A stretch of DNA of 64,000 nucleotides from Rhizohabitans arisaemae (GTDB lineage: Bacteria > Actinomycetota > Actinomycetes > Streptosporangiales > Streptosporangiaceae), in the NCBI RefSeq assembly GCF_025996515.1, contig NZ_BLRH01000009.1, positions 558,001 through 622,000 of the forward strand. Direction: 5' to 3'. The number at the start of each line of letters is the position of its first letter. Position 1 is the stretch's first letter. Below are positions 53,621-63,200 of the stretch, piece by piece. The position numbers and the translations under genes were made by a program. The notes under the pieces were generated by a model. That model saw only the letters and a list, made by a program, of their open reading frames with translations, was not told the DNA's origin and did not search any database.

Positions 53621-53748
53621 GGTGTTCGCCTGCGTTGGCATCGCCAGCTATGGAACGCTTTTGGTTCACAAGTTCGTAGAAATAGGTGTTCGCCTGCGTT
53701 GGCATCACCAGCTATGGAACGCTTTTGGTTCACAAGTTCGTAGAAATA
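53621..53748 (+). repeat. Two 64-bp tandem direct repeats upstream of cse1
   Basis: The unit GGTGTTCGCCTGCGTTGG...GTTCGTAGAAATA is present at 53621-53684 and 53685-53748, with a single mismatch (ATCGCC against ATCACC). AGAAATAGCTA at the end of copy 2 also occurs at 53560-53570. The repeats lie just upstream of the cse1 start, between cas3 and the Cascade genes, so they may carry binding sites for a regulator of the effector operon. Confidence 0.9.
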
Positions 53749-53766
53749 GCTAATTGAGGGTTTGCT

Positions 53767-55449
53767 ATGCCTGATTTCGATCTGATCGACTCGAAGTGGA
53801 TCCCTGTGATCCGACGAGGGGACGGTCCGCCTATCGAGGTGTCGCTACGCCAAGCCCTGCTGGATGCCCACGAGTGGAAGTTCCTCGCCGGTGACGTGCC
53901 CACCCAAGTGCCAGCACTGCTACGGCAGGTGCTTCTACCAATCCTGGTGCATGCGCTCGGACAGCCCCGCAATGAAGCCGCCTGGGGACGCGGATTCGCC
54001 GCAGGCAGATTCTCCCAGGCGGAACGAGACAGGCTGGACGAGTACTTGGAGAACGTACGGCTCCGTTTCGATCTGTTTCACGAAACAACTCCGTTCGCCC
54101 AGGTCTCGAAACTCCGTACGGCCAAGAACGAAACCAAGGGAACTGCGTTACTGGTGGCCACGGCCGCGTCGGGCAACAATGTTCCTCTCTTCTCTTCTCG
54201 TACCGAGGGAGATCCGTTACTTCTCACCCCCGCAAAGGCGGCACGCTGGCTGATCCATGCCCACTGCTGGGACACCGCGGCGATCAAGTCCGGTGCCGCC
54301 GACGACCCCCAGGCCAAGAGCGGCAAGACGATGGGCAACCCAACCGGGCCGCTCGGCTCGCTGGGCGTGATCGTCCCGCTCGGGGAGAGCCTGTACGAGA
54401 CCCTACTGCTCAACACTCCGATTGGGACAATGCCGTGCGATGACCGTCCGCAATGGGGTGCAGAAGTAGACGACGAGGGTGCTCGCCGCCCGCCCCGGCC
54501 AGGCGTGTGGGAGATCCGCCCTGCGCTTGGCCTATTGGACCTGTGGACCTGGCAATCTCGCCGCATCCGGCTCGTTCCTGAGCAGACCTCCGAAGGCCTG
54601 CGTGTACAGCGTGTGGTCATATGCGCGGGAGACCGGTTGAGTGCAAGGCCTGAGTGGGAACCGCATACGGCGTGGACCTACCAGAAACCGGCCAAGGGTG
54701 ACTCGCTACCGGCACGCCGTCCGAAACGTCACACGGCGGGCAAGGCGGCATGGCGCGGCCTTAACGCGCTTCTTGCGCTGGAACAGCCAAGCCAGGACGG
54801 CGGAAGTGAAACATCGATCCTGATCCGGCAGCTGGCGCGCTTTGAGAGCCAGGGGCACATTCCAGCCGACTACCCACTGCGTGTGCAGACCATCGGCATC
54901 TCCTACGGGACGCAGTCGGCGGTCATCGAGGATGTCCTTTTCGATGAGATCCCGCTTCCAGTGGCGGCCCTGCGAACCGACTTCGACGTCTACAGCACGC
55001 TTATCGAGGTTGTGGAGCAGGCCGAGGAACTGGCCAGAGCCGTCAACATCCTGTCGGGCGATCTGCGCCGGGCCATGGGCACCGACCCGATCCCTTGGGA
55101 CAAGGGCCAACGGCCGGGCGAGTTAGTGCTGCACGCGCTTGATCCGCTCGTCCGCCGTCTCCTGGCGGGGGTTCAAGCCGCCTCCGAAGACGGGGACCTG
55201 CTCGCCCAGGGCCGTACCGCGTGGGAGACCGTCGCCTGGAAACGGACCGTGGAGGTCGCCGAGCAAGTGCTGAGCAACACTGCCCCGCACGCCTTCCGCG
55301 GCCGCACGCGAAAGAGCGACTCCAAAGCTAAGGGCGAACAGTCCTTCCGCCTCGCCACAGCCGAACGCGACTTCCGCCGACGGCTGCGATATGCGCTCCC
55401 TCGCGCATCCGAGATCTTCCAGCAGCGCAAGACCGACGATCTCGCCTGA
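53767..55449 (+). CDS. cse1: Cascade large subunit Cse1 (CasA, Cas8e)
   Basis: 560 residues, in range for Cas8e. It starts MPDFDLIDSKWIPV, the family's characteristic opening, and contains VPTQVPALLRQVLLPIL and a Trp-rich middle. The subunit checks the PAM and recruits Cas3. GAGGG precedes the ATG. First gene of a tightly packed effector operon. Confidence 0.95.
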   Translation: MPDFDLIDSKWIPVIRRGDGPPIEVSLRQALLDAHEWKFLAGDVPTQVPALLRQVLLPILVHALGQPRNEAAWGRGFAAGRFSQAERDRLDEYLENVRLRFDLFHETTPFAQVSKLRTAKNETKGTALLVATAASGNNVPLFSSRTEGDPLLLTPAKAARWLIHAHCWDTAAIKSGAADDPQAKSGKTMGNPTGPLGSLGVIVPLGESLYETLLLNTPIGTMPCDDRPQWGAEVDDEGARRPPRPGVWEIRPALGLLDLWTWQSRRIRLVPEQTSEGLRVQRVVICAGDRLSARPEWEPHTAWTYQKPAKGDSLPARRPKRHTAGKAAWRGLNALLALEQPSQDGGSETSILIRQLARFESQGHIPADYPLRVQTIGISYGTQSAVIEDVLFDEIPLPVAALRTDFDVYSTLIEVVEQAEELARAVNILSGDLRRAMGTDPIPWDKGQRPGELVLHALDPLVRRLLAGVQAASEDGDLLAQGRTAWETVAWKRTVEVAEQVLSNTAPHAFRGRTRKSDSKAKGEQSFRLATAERDFRRRLRYALPRASEIFQQRKTDDLA

Positions 55450-55490
55450 TCAGCCGGCTCAACCTTCGTCTTCGTCTTAGGGAATCTGCT

Positions 55491-56081
55491 ATGACCCCAT
55501 CTTCGGGACGTCGCCGACGTTTCTGGACCCCCGATCCCCGTGCCGGCGGACTCTGGCGTGAGGGGGCCAAAGTACCGCCAGGTGATCATCTGGCTGCGTT
55601 GCGCCGCGGCCTGGGCTGCGAGGCCGGTACGGCGCCTGCTGTGTGGCCCTACTACCGGACGCCGACCGATGACGAGCTGGCCCGGCGAGGTCTGATCTCG
55701 GCCGAGCTCCGCGCCGAACACGGGGCCTTGGCGTTGTTCGGCCTGCATCAGCAGTCGCAGGACGTGCTGATGCACAAGAACGGGGTACGCCTCGGGCAGG
55801 CGCTGCGGCGGCTCCACCTCAAGTGTGTGGAGAACAACCAGGGCGCGGAGTCGCTCAGCCGCCGGGTCGAGGCGGCGGCTGCCTCAACCGGGCTACCGAC
55901 ACTGCTCGTACATCTGCGCGGACTGATCACCCAGCTGCGGGGACTCGGTCAACCGCTTGACTACGACCATGTCCTGCAGGACCTGTGGGACTGGCAGACC
56001 CTGGACCGGCGGCGGCGTGCCATGCGCAGGTGGGGACTGGACTTTTACCCGTCGGCACGTGACGAATCCCCACCGGCATAA
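55491..56081 (+). CDS. cse2: Cascade small subunit Cse2 (CasB)
   Basis: 196 residues, helical, with the PGDHLAALRRGLG and WPYYRTPTDDELA patterns of Cse2. Two copies line the belly of Cascade and stabilise the displaced DNA strand. It follows cse1 by 41 bp and precedes cas7e by 49 bp. Confidence 0.93.
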   Translation: MTPSSGRRRRFWTPDPRAGGLWREGAKVPPGDHLAALRRGLGCEAGTAPAVWPYYRTPTDDELARRGLISAELRAEHGALALFGLHQQSQDVLMHKNGVRLGQALRRLHLKCVENNQGAESLSRRVEAAAASTGLPTLLVHLRGLITQLRGLGQPLDYDHVLQDLWDWQTLDRRRRAMRRWGLDFYPSARDESPPA

Positions 56082-56130
56082 CCCGTAAGCGCGTGTCTGA
56101 ATGAAACCTTCCTCCCATGGCTGGAGCCCC

Positions 56131-57276
56131 ATGAAGAATCATGTATTTGTCGACGTGCACGTGCTGCACACCGTCCCCCCCGCCAACCTGAACCGGGACG
56201 ATCTCGGAAATCCTAAGGAGGCGTACTTCGGCGGTGTCCGTCGTTCCCGGGTCTCCTCCCAGGCCTGGAAACGCGCCAGCCGGATGTCGTTCGCCGCCGA
56301 CCTACCCGAGCAGGAACGGGGCACCCGAACTAAGCGGATTCTGGCCCAGTTGTCCGGACGGCTGGCGGCCAGGACCGGAGTAGGTCAGGAGACTGCCGCA
56401 CGGATCGCCGCCGCCCTGCTCAAGCCACTGGGGATCACCGCGGGGAAGAAGGCCGACGAGACCGCCTATCTATTGTTTTTCGGCTACCGGCAGCTGGACG
56501 ACATCATCGACCTGGTCGCCGATCGGGTCGGCGAGCTGGTCACCCTGGACGACGCTGCGCTCGCTGAGCAGGTCAAGCAGGTGCCCGTATCCCAGGCGCT
56601 TCAGCAGGGACATCCCCTGGACGTCGCCCTGTTCGGACGGATGGTCGCCGATATCCCCGCCATCAACGTCGACGCATCCGTCCAAGTCGCCCACGCCCTT
56701 TCCACCCACGCCGTGGAGCTGGAGTTCGACTACTACACCTCGGTCGACGACCAGAACGAACGGGAAGAGACCGGCGCCGGGATGATCGGTACGATCGGCT
56801 TCAACTCCGCCACCCTCTACCGCTACGCCACCATCGGCCTGCACCAGCTGGAGGCCAACCTCGGCGACCGTGAGGCAGCGGCGAACGGCGTGAGCAGATT
56901 CGTCGACCACTTCGCCCGATCCATCCCCTCCGGTTACCAGAACTCCTTCGCGCACCGCACCCGGCCCAGCCTGGTCGCCCTCGTCGTACGCGCCGACCAG
57001 CCCGTCAACCTGGTCTCCGCGTTCGAACGCCCAGTGGTGTTCCGTGAGGACGGTGAAGGCATCGCCGCCGAGTCGGCGGTGCGCCTGGCCCGCGAATACA
57101 GACGCTCGGTGGAGCTGTGGGGTGACAAGCCCGCTCATACAGCGGTCAGTCACGCCTTCGAAACCGGGGGGCGTGCGGCGGGCGAGATCAAGGACTCGTT
57201 CGGAGATTCCGTGGCCTTCCCCGAACTCTTGGACGGGCTTCGAGTCCGCCTCGGCAAGCTCACCGGGCAGTCCTGA
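56131..57276 (+). CDS. cas7e: Cascade backbone subunit Cas7e (Cse4, CasC)
   Basis: 381 residues from the ATG at 56131, with TGGAG eight bases upstream; an ATG ten codons earlier has no ribosome site. FVDVHVLHTVPPANLNRDDLGNPKEA at the start, then RVSSQAWKRASR, are typical of Cse4, as is the QNSFAHRTRPS region. Six copies coat the crRNA. The stop overlaps the cas5e start (TGATG). Confidence 0.95.
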   Translation: MKNHVFVDVHVLHTVPPANLNRDDLGNPKEAYFGGVRRSRVSSQAWKRASRMSFAADLPEQERGTRTKRILAQLSGRLAARTGVGQETAARIAAALLKPLGITAGKKADETAYLLFFGYRQLDDIIDLVADRVGELVTLDDAALAEQVKQVPVSQALQQGHPLDVALFGRMVADIPAINVDASVQVAHALSTHAVELEFDYYTSVDDQNEREETGAGMIGTIGFNSATLYRYATIGLHQLEANLGDREAAANGVSRFVDHFARSIPSGYQNSFAHRTRPSLVALVVRADQPVNLVSAFERPVVFREDGEGIAAESAVRLAREYRRSVELWGDKPAHTAVSHAFETGGRAAGEIKDSFGDSVAFPELLDGLRVRLGKLTGQS

Positions 57277-58061
57277 TGGGCGAGCCGGAAGCGTCACTGG
57301 TGCTGCGGCTGGCCGGCCCGTTGCAGTCCTGGGGAGATCGAAGCCTGTTCAACCGGCGCACCACCCGCCCTGAGCCCACCAAGTCCGGGGTGCTCGGCCT
57401 GCTGGCCGCTGCTCAAGGCCGCCCCCGCGAGCAAATCCTCGGTGACCTGCTCACTCTGCGAATGGGGATCCGGGTGGACCAGCCGGGGAGCCTACTGCGT
57501 GACTATCACACCGTCAGCGACTACCGGGGACGCCCGCTGCCTCAGGCCGGGGTGACCGCCAAGGGGATACAGAAGCCGACCTCGCCCCCCAAGCGCACCC
57601 ACCTGACCGAGCGCTTCTACCTACAGGACGCCATCTTCCTCGCCGTCCTGTACGGGCCACTGCCGCTGGTGGAGACCCTCGCCGATGCAGTCAGGCGGCC
57701 GACCTTCCCGCTGGCACTCGGGCGTCGCTCCTGTGTGCCCACCCAGCCGATTTCGCTGGGAATCCGCAGGACCTCTCTGGAGGACACGCTGCGTGCCGAA
57801 CCCTGGCAAGTCACCCGATACGGGCGGGAGGCACGTGAGCGGCGGAGCCGTAAAAGGCCTGCCACCATCGACCTTCCCGCCACCGTCGAGGACCCCGAAG
57901 GCCACGATGTCGTCAACGACGTCCCCCTGTCCTTCGACCCGCGCGATCGCGCCTACACGAGCCGCCGAGTCCAGCACCTGTGGGTCACCGTGCCCACCGG
58001 ATATCTCAACCCCGACCGGTCCGCCGACGGCCACGATCCGTTCGCGCTCCTTGGCTGGTGA
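57276..58061 (+). CDS. cas5e: Cascade subunit Cas5e (CasD)
   Basis: 261 residues. It opens with LRLAGPLQSWGDRS and contains RRTTRPEPTKSGVLGLLAAAQGR, both diagnostic for Cas5e. It caps the 5' handle of the crRNA. It overlaps cas7e by one base and is followed by cas6e after four bases. Confidence 0.95.
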   Translation: MGEPEASLVLRLAGPLQSWGDRSLFNRRTTRPEPTKSGVLGLLAAAQGRPREQILGDLLTLRMGIRVDQPGSLLRDYHTVSDYRGRPLPQAGVTAKGIQKPTSPPKRTHLTERFYLQDAIFLAVLYGPLPLVETLADAVRRPTFPLALGRRSCVPTQPISLGIRRTSLEDTLRAEPWQVTRYGREARERRSRKRPATIDLPATVEDPEGHDVVNDVPLSFDPRDRAYTSRRVQHLWVTVPTGYLNPDRSADGHDPFALLGW

Positions 58062-58065
58062 CCCA

Positions 58066-58815
58066 ATGACCTATCTATCGCGTGTTCGCATCAACCCTCT
58101 CCGAGACAAAAGCAGGACGCTGCTGAAGAACCCGCACGTCATGCACGGCGCTGTTCTGTTCGGTGTCCCCGGCGATCCCACCGGCCAGCGCATCCTGTGG
58201 CGGGTGGACGCCGACACCCCCCACCGTCCCTTCCTGTACGTCCTCACCCACACCCGCCCCGACTGGTCCCACCTGATCGAGCAAGCCGGATGGCCGGACG
58301 CCGACGGTGAGCACGCCCAGGTCCGTGATTACAGCCCGCTGTTGGCTCAGATCGCACTCGGTCGCGAGTTCGCGTTCCGCCTCACCGCCAACCCCATCCA
58401 GAACGTCCCCGCCCCCGAAAAGCCCACCCCTGCCCAGAAGCAGCGGGTCAACGGCGGTCGACGCTCCCTGCGGATCGGCCACCGCACCCACGCCCATCAG
58501 CTCAACTGGTTCCTGACCAGGACCGGTAAGTGGGGTTTCACGGTGCCCGTCTCCCGAACCGACCCCGGTATCGGCGGCATCGATCACGGCGATGCCGCCG
58601 AGCCTGCCCCGGATATGCGGATCATTGGCCGTGAGCGCCGCTCGTTCAAGAAGAAACGCACCGACTCGCACCCGGTCGTTCTGCAGACCGCCACCTTCGA
58701 AGGTCGGCTCCTGATTACCGATGTCGAGGCGTTCACCCAGCGGCTCCTCGGCGGCATCGGCCCCGCCAAGTCCTACGGCTGTGGCCTGCTTACTCTTGCA
58801 CCCTTGCCCATCTGA
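58066..58815 (+). CDS. cas6e: crRNA endonuclease Cas6e (Cse3, CasE)
   Basis: 249 residues with the start MTYLSRVRINPLRDK and the His-rich HAHQLNWF region. The C-terminal glycine-rich loop GGIGPAKSYGCGLLTL is the hallmark of Cas6e. It cuts at the base of the repeat hairpin; the array repeat here has a matching CCCCGC/GCGGGG stem. Its stop overlaps the cas1 start. Confidence 0.95.
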   Translation: MTYLSRVRINPLRDKSRTLLKNPHVMHGAVLFGVPGDPTGQRILWRVDADTPHRPFLYVLTHTRPDWSHLIEQAGWPDADGEHAQVRDYSPLLAQIALGREFAFRLTANPIQNVPAPEKPTPAQKQRVNGGRRSLRIGHRTHAHQLNWFLTRTGKWGFTVPVSRTDPGIGGIDHGDAAEPAPDMRIIGRERRSFKKKRTDSHPVVLQTATFEGRLLITDVEAFTQRLLGGIGPAKSYGCGLLTLAPLPI

Positions 58816-59882
58816 TGGCCGATACCTGGTGGAAATCCCACCCTCACGACCTGCACCGGCTCGACGCCCGCGTCTCCAGCGTCTACATCGAACGCAGCCA
58901 TGTCGACCGCGACGAGAACGCCGTCGTCGTCATCAACAAGCGCGACACCGTCCGGCTGCCCGCAGCGCTCGTCGCCGTACTCCTGCTTGGCCCAGGCACC
59001 CGCATCACCCACGGCGCGATGCGCCTGCTCGGCGACTCCGGCACCGCCGTCTGCTGGGTCGGCGAACAAGGCGTCCGCCTGTATGCCTCCGGCCTCGGCC
59101 CCAGCCGCGGCTCCGGACTTCTCTACCGGCAAGCGTGGCTCGTCACCCGCCCCAAAGAACGCATCGCGGTCGCCCGCGCCATGTATGCCATGCGTTTTCC
59201 CGGCGAGGACATCTCCGCATGCACCATGCAACAGCTTCGAGGCCGTGAAGGGTCACGGATCAAGAAGTTGTACAAGGCTCATTCACAGCGGACCGGAGTG
59301 CCCTGGTCGGGTCGCGTGTACATTGCCGGGGACGCCTTCGCGGCAGGTGATGATCTCAACCGGCTGCTGTCGGCTGCCAACAGCGCCCTTTACGGGATTT
59401 GCCATGCCGTGATCACCGGCCTGGGTGCCAGTCCGGGCCTGGGATTCGTGCACACAGGCGCGGCGACCTCCTTCGTCATGGATATCGCCGATCTCTACAA
59501 GGCCGAGTACACCATCCCGCTCGCCTTCGACCTCTGCTCGAAGGGATTGCTCCAGGAACGGGATGCTCGGCTGGCGCTGCGCGACCGTATCGCAGAGGAC
59601 AAGCTCCTGGAGCGCATCATCGGTGACATCAAGCAGTTGCTGTCACCTGACGGCGCCGAGATCCCCGAAATCGATGTCAACCAACTGTGGGACGAAAAGC
59701 TCGGTTCCGTCTCTGGGGGAGTCAACTGGGCCACCTCCGGCGACCCCTTCACCGATGCCGGTCTGGGCGGGATCACGCCGGCCACAATGGGTGAGGATCA
59801 CATCGCCGTGATCGGGCCCGAGTTCCCTGACGGGGTGAGCAAACGCATGGAGGAGGAAGGGGAGGAGCGGCCCGAACTATGA
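58815..59882 (+). CDS. cas1: Spacer-integration nuclease Cas1 (type I-E)
   Basis: 355 residues. Conserved positions are RIKKLYKAHSQRTGVPW upstream, then HTGAATSFVMDIADLYK with the metal-binding His and Asp. The protein exceeds the usual 305 of E. coli type by a Gly-rich acidic tail (GGVNWATSGDPFTDAGLGG...EEEGEERPEL). It integrates spacers with Cas2 at the leader-proximal repeat. Overlaps cas2 by four bases. Confidence 0.95.
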   Translation: MADTWWKSHPHDLHRLDARVSSVYIERSHVDRDENAVVVINKRDTVRLPAALVAVLLLGPGTRITHGAMRLLGDSGTAVCWVGEQGVRLYASGLGPSRGSGLLYRQAWLVTRPKERIAVARAMYAMRFPGEDISACTMQQLRGREGSRIKKLYKAHSQRTGVPWSGRVYIAGDAFAAGDDLNRLLSAANSALYGICHAVITGLGASPGLGFVHTGAATSFVMDIADLYKAEYTIPLAFDLCSKGLLQERDARLALRDRIAEDKLLERIIGDIKQLLSPDGAEIPEIDVNQLWDEKLGSVSGGVNWATSGDPFTDAGLGGITPATMGEDHIAVIGPEFPDGVSKRMEEEGEERPEL

Positions 59883-60166
59883 CCGTCATCGTCCTCATCG
59901 CAGCTCCTGAAGGGCTCCGCGGGCACCTCACCCGCTGGATGGTCGAGGTCGATGCCGGAGTCTTCGTTGGCAAACCCAGCAAACGCGTCCGCGACCGAAT
60001 CTGGGAACTACTCGCCACCCGCATCGGTGACGGCCAAGCCGTCCTGGTCGAATCCGCCGCCAACGAGCAGGGCTGGGCTGTTCGCACCGCTGGCCGGAAC
60101 CGCTGGTATCCCGTCGACTTCGACGGGCTAATCCTGTCCGCTCGTCGCCGTAAGGAACATCATTGA
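59879..60166 (+). CDS. cas2: Adaptation protein Cas2 (type I-E)
   Basis: 95 residues, starting MTVIVLIAAPEGLRGHLTRWM and containing GVFVGKPSKRVRDRIWE, as in Cas2e. It bridges two Cas1 dimers. The start ATG overlaps the cas1 stop (ATGA). Last cas gene before the leader. Confidence 0.95.
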   Translation: MTVIVLIAAPEGLRGHLTRWMVEVDAGVFVGKPSKRVRDRIWELLATRIGDGQAVLVESAANEQGWAVRTAGRNRWYPVDFDGLILSARRRKEHH

Positions 60167-60297
60167 AAATCGCACCGTCACACACCACGGTTACCTGCGC
60201 CACTTCTCAGCTGCCCCCGATCCGCAACTCCCCGGAGCTTCCGATGCATGTGAATGAAAACCAGCCCTCCGTCCGGTAGCACCCCAGGTCAACAAGC
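60167..60297 (+). promoter_or_regulatory. CRISPR leader
   Basis: This gap of 131 bp between cas2 and the first repeat has no open frame and is somewhat less GC-rich than the genome. It should hold the array promoter and the sites that guide Cas1-Cas2 to the first repeat. No clear IHF-type site is visible. Confidence 0.75.
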
Positions 60298-63200
60298 GTC
60301 GGCCCCGCACCCGCGGGGATGGTCCCGGCGTGCGTGGTTTCGGTGAGCAAGGCGTGGCGTCGGCCCCGCACCCGCGGGGATGGTCCTTTTCATATCTACT
60401 ATGAAAATATTTGCATAGCGTCGGCCCCGCACCCGCGGGGATGGTCCCGCGGCGTACATGAGCCGTCCGTCCATGAGGACGTCGGCCCCGCACCCGCGGG
60501 GATGGTCCTGGCGCCCATGGGTCACTTACACCAGTGGCGCGGTCGGCCCCGCACCCGCGGGGATGGTCCGCGTGGTATTCGGCGCCGTGCTGTAAACGGC
60601 GTGTCGGCCCCGCACCCGCGGGGATGGTCCGTACCGCCGTCCTAGAGGAAAGTAACTAAATTCGTCGGCCCCGCACCCGCGGGGATGGTCCCGCGTGGCC
60701 GAGGCCCAGGAGGCCGCACCGGAGGTCGGCCCCGCACCCGCGGGGATGGTCCTCGTCGTGATCGACGTCCCACAGATGGAAGATCGTCGGCCCCGCACCC
60801 GCGGGGATGGTCCTCCTGTGTCCGCCGCTGGGGCGGCGTAGTCGAGGTCGGCCCCGCACCCGCGGGGATGGTCCCGCCGACTTGTACTGTCGGCGCTGCA
60901 TGAAGGGGTCGGCCCCGCACCCGCGGGGATGGTCCTCGCACGATGCCGCATTGCAGTTTCCAGTGTGCGTCGGCCCCGCACCCGCGGGGATGGTCCTCCA
61001 TGCTGGATGCCCAGGATTGGGAGATCACAGTCGGCCCCGCACCCGCGGGGATGGTCCCTAGCGGCCTGGAGTTGACCAGGCCGCTTGAAAGTCGGCCCCG
61101 CACCCGCGGGGATGGTCCTGCGCATCGCCACCGCGGTCTGAAGCGGGCTCGAGTCGGCCCCGCACCCGCGGGGATGGTCCTGCTCCGCCGCTCGTTCGGG
61201 CCGGGTCGCGATCGTCGGCCCCGCACCCGCGGGGATGGTCCTCTCCGGGGGGAGGAGTCGTCTCTTCCATTCCTGTCGGCCCCGCACCCGCGGGGATGGT
61301 CCTGGCCGGTAATGACGGCGGGATCAACCCGTCCGGTCGGCCCCGCACCCGCGGGGATGGTCCTGGCCCACACCGTGACCTGGCGGCGGGTCAGCAGTCG
61401 GCCCCGCACCCGCGGGGATGGTCCGGGGACGACGGCGCCAAGGTCGGGCTGGACGACGTCGGCCCCGCACCCGCGGGGATGGTCCCGTAGGTGTCCCGAT
61501 CTCCCTGCAAATCCATGAGTCGGCCCCGCACCCGCGGGGATGGTCCTTGGGATTCCGGCCCACCCTCCCCACGGCATCAGTCGGCCCCGCACCCGCGGGG
61601 ATGGTCCTCGCTCTGCCAATGGCCGGAATGCCCGCAACAGGTCGGCCCCGCACCCGCGGGGATGGTCCCGCCTGGCGTCCCTCCTGCTGGACTCGGCCCA
61701 CGTCGGCCCCGCACCCGCGGGGATGGTCCTCAGGCTGAAAGGCGCGTCCTCTTTGGTCGCCAGTCGGCCCCGCACCCGCGGGGATGGTCCCACTTGCGGA
61801 CGTGGGGTGCGACACGACAGTGGGTCGGCCCCGCACCCGCGGGGATGGTCCAAACAACCGCCATGCTCGGACTACTGAATCAGCGTCGGCCCCGCACCCG
61901 CGGGGATGGTCCGCGATGGCATTCATCTACTAACAACAAGGAAAAGTCGGCCCCGCACCCGCGGGGATGGTCCGCGGTTGTTCAGGGTCAGCCGTCGCCG
62001 GGAGGGGTCGGCCCCGCACCCGCGGGGATGGTCCGTCGACACGCGTCAGTGGCGCGATCGGATCTACGTCGGCCCCGCACCCGCGGGGATGGTCCCCGGG
62101 AACGGCCTTATCGGCTCGTATTCCGATAGTCGGCCCCGCACCCGCGGGGATGGTCCTCCGATATGTGGATGCCGCCGGATAGAACGCCGGTCGGCCCCGC
62201 ACCCGCGGGGATGGTCCTCGCCTGCTCCGCCGTATTCAGGCTCTGCCCCGGTCGGCCCCGCACCCGCGGGGATGGTCCCTGAACGAGCACCGCGCGGCGG
62301 TGCTGGCCGGCGTCGGCGCCGCACCCGCGGGGATGGTCCACGTCGACCGTCATCACGGAGAGGACGGAGGGAGTCGGCCCCGCACCCGCGGGGATGGTCC
62401 AAGAGGTCATCATGCCCCTCGCATACGAGACACGTCGGCCCCGCACCCGCGGGGATGGTCCCTGCGGCTGCTCGCGTAGGTGCGGGCAAGACGTGTCGGC
62501 CCCGCACCCGCGGGGATGGTCCGACCGAGGCGTCTGAAGCCGGGCTTCCCCTCCCGTCGGCCCCGCACCCGCGGGGATGGTCCTGAGCAACACGGCGCTT
62601 CGCGCGCTTTCTAGGCGTCGGCCCCGCACCCGCGGGGATGGTCCGCGGACCGCCAGCGCGGCCATGGAGGGCGCCAGGTCGGCCCCGCACCCGCGGGGAT
62701 GGTCCACGCTCGCGGCCCTGGACGACGTCACTGGATCCGTCGGCCCCGCACCCGCGGGGATGGTCCGGACCTTCTTTTCCCGGCAGCCTCCGACCTGATG
62801 TCGGCCCCGCACCCGCGGGGATGGTCCGCTCGTCACAGCGTTGGTTCCGTTCCCGGTGCAGTCGGCCCCGCACCCGCGGGGATGGTCCTCTTGTCGCGAT
62901 CACGACGCGGCCAGTACTTCAGTCGGCCCCGCACCCGCGGGGATGGTCCCCATCGTGCGCAGCAGGAACAGGCGAGACATAGGTCGGCCCCGCACCCGCG
63001 GGGATGGTCCGTCGACAGGTGTCCCCCCTGGTGTCCGTCCCCCGTCGGCCCCGCACCCGCGGGGATGGTCCGCGGGTCAGCGCTGTCGGCGCGTGAATCC
63101 CACAGTCGGCCCCGCACCCGCGGGGATGGTCCTGCAGGTGGGTGCGCTATGGGGAAGTGCTGCCGGTCGGCCCCGCACCCGCGGGGATGGTCCGAGAGGT

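Noticed and set aside
60167-60297. IHF-type binding site in the leader
   Set aside because: I looked for the E. coli-like site needed for Cas1-Cas2 targeting and did not find one that I could support.
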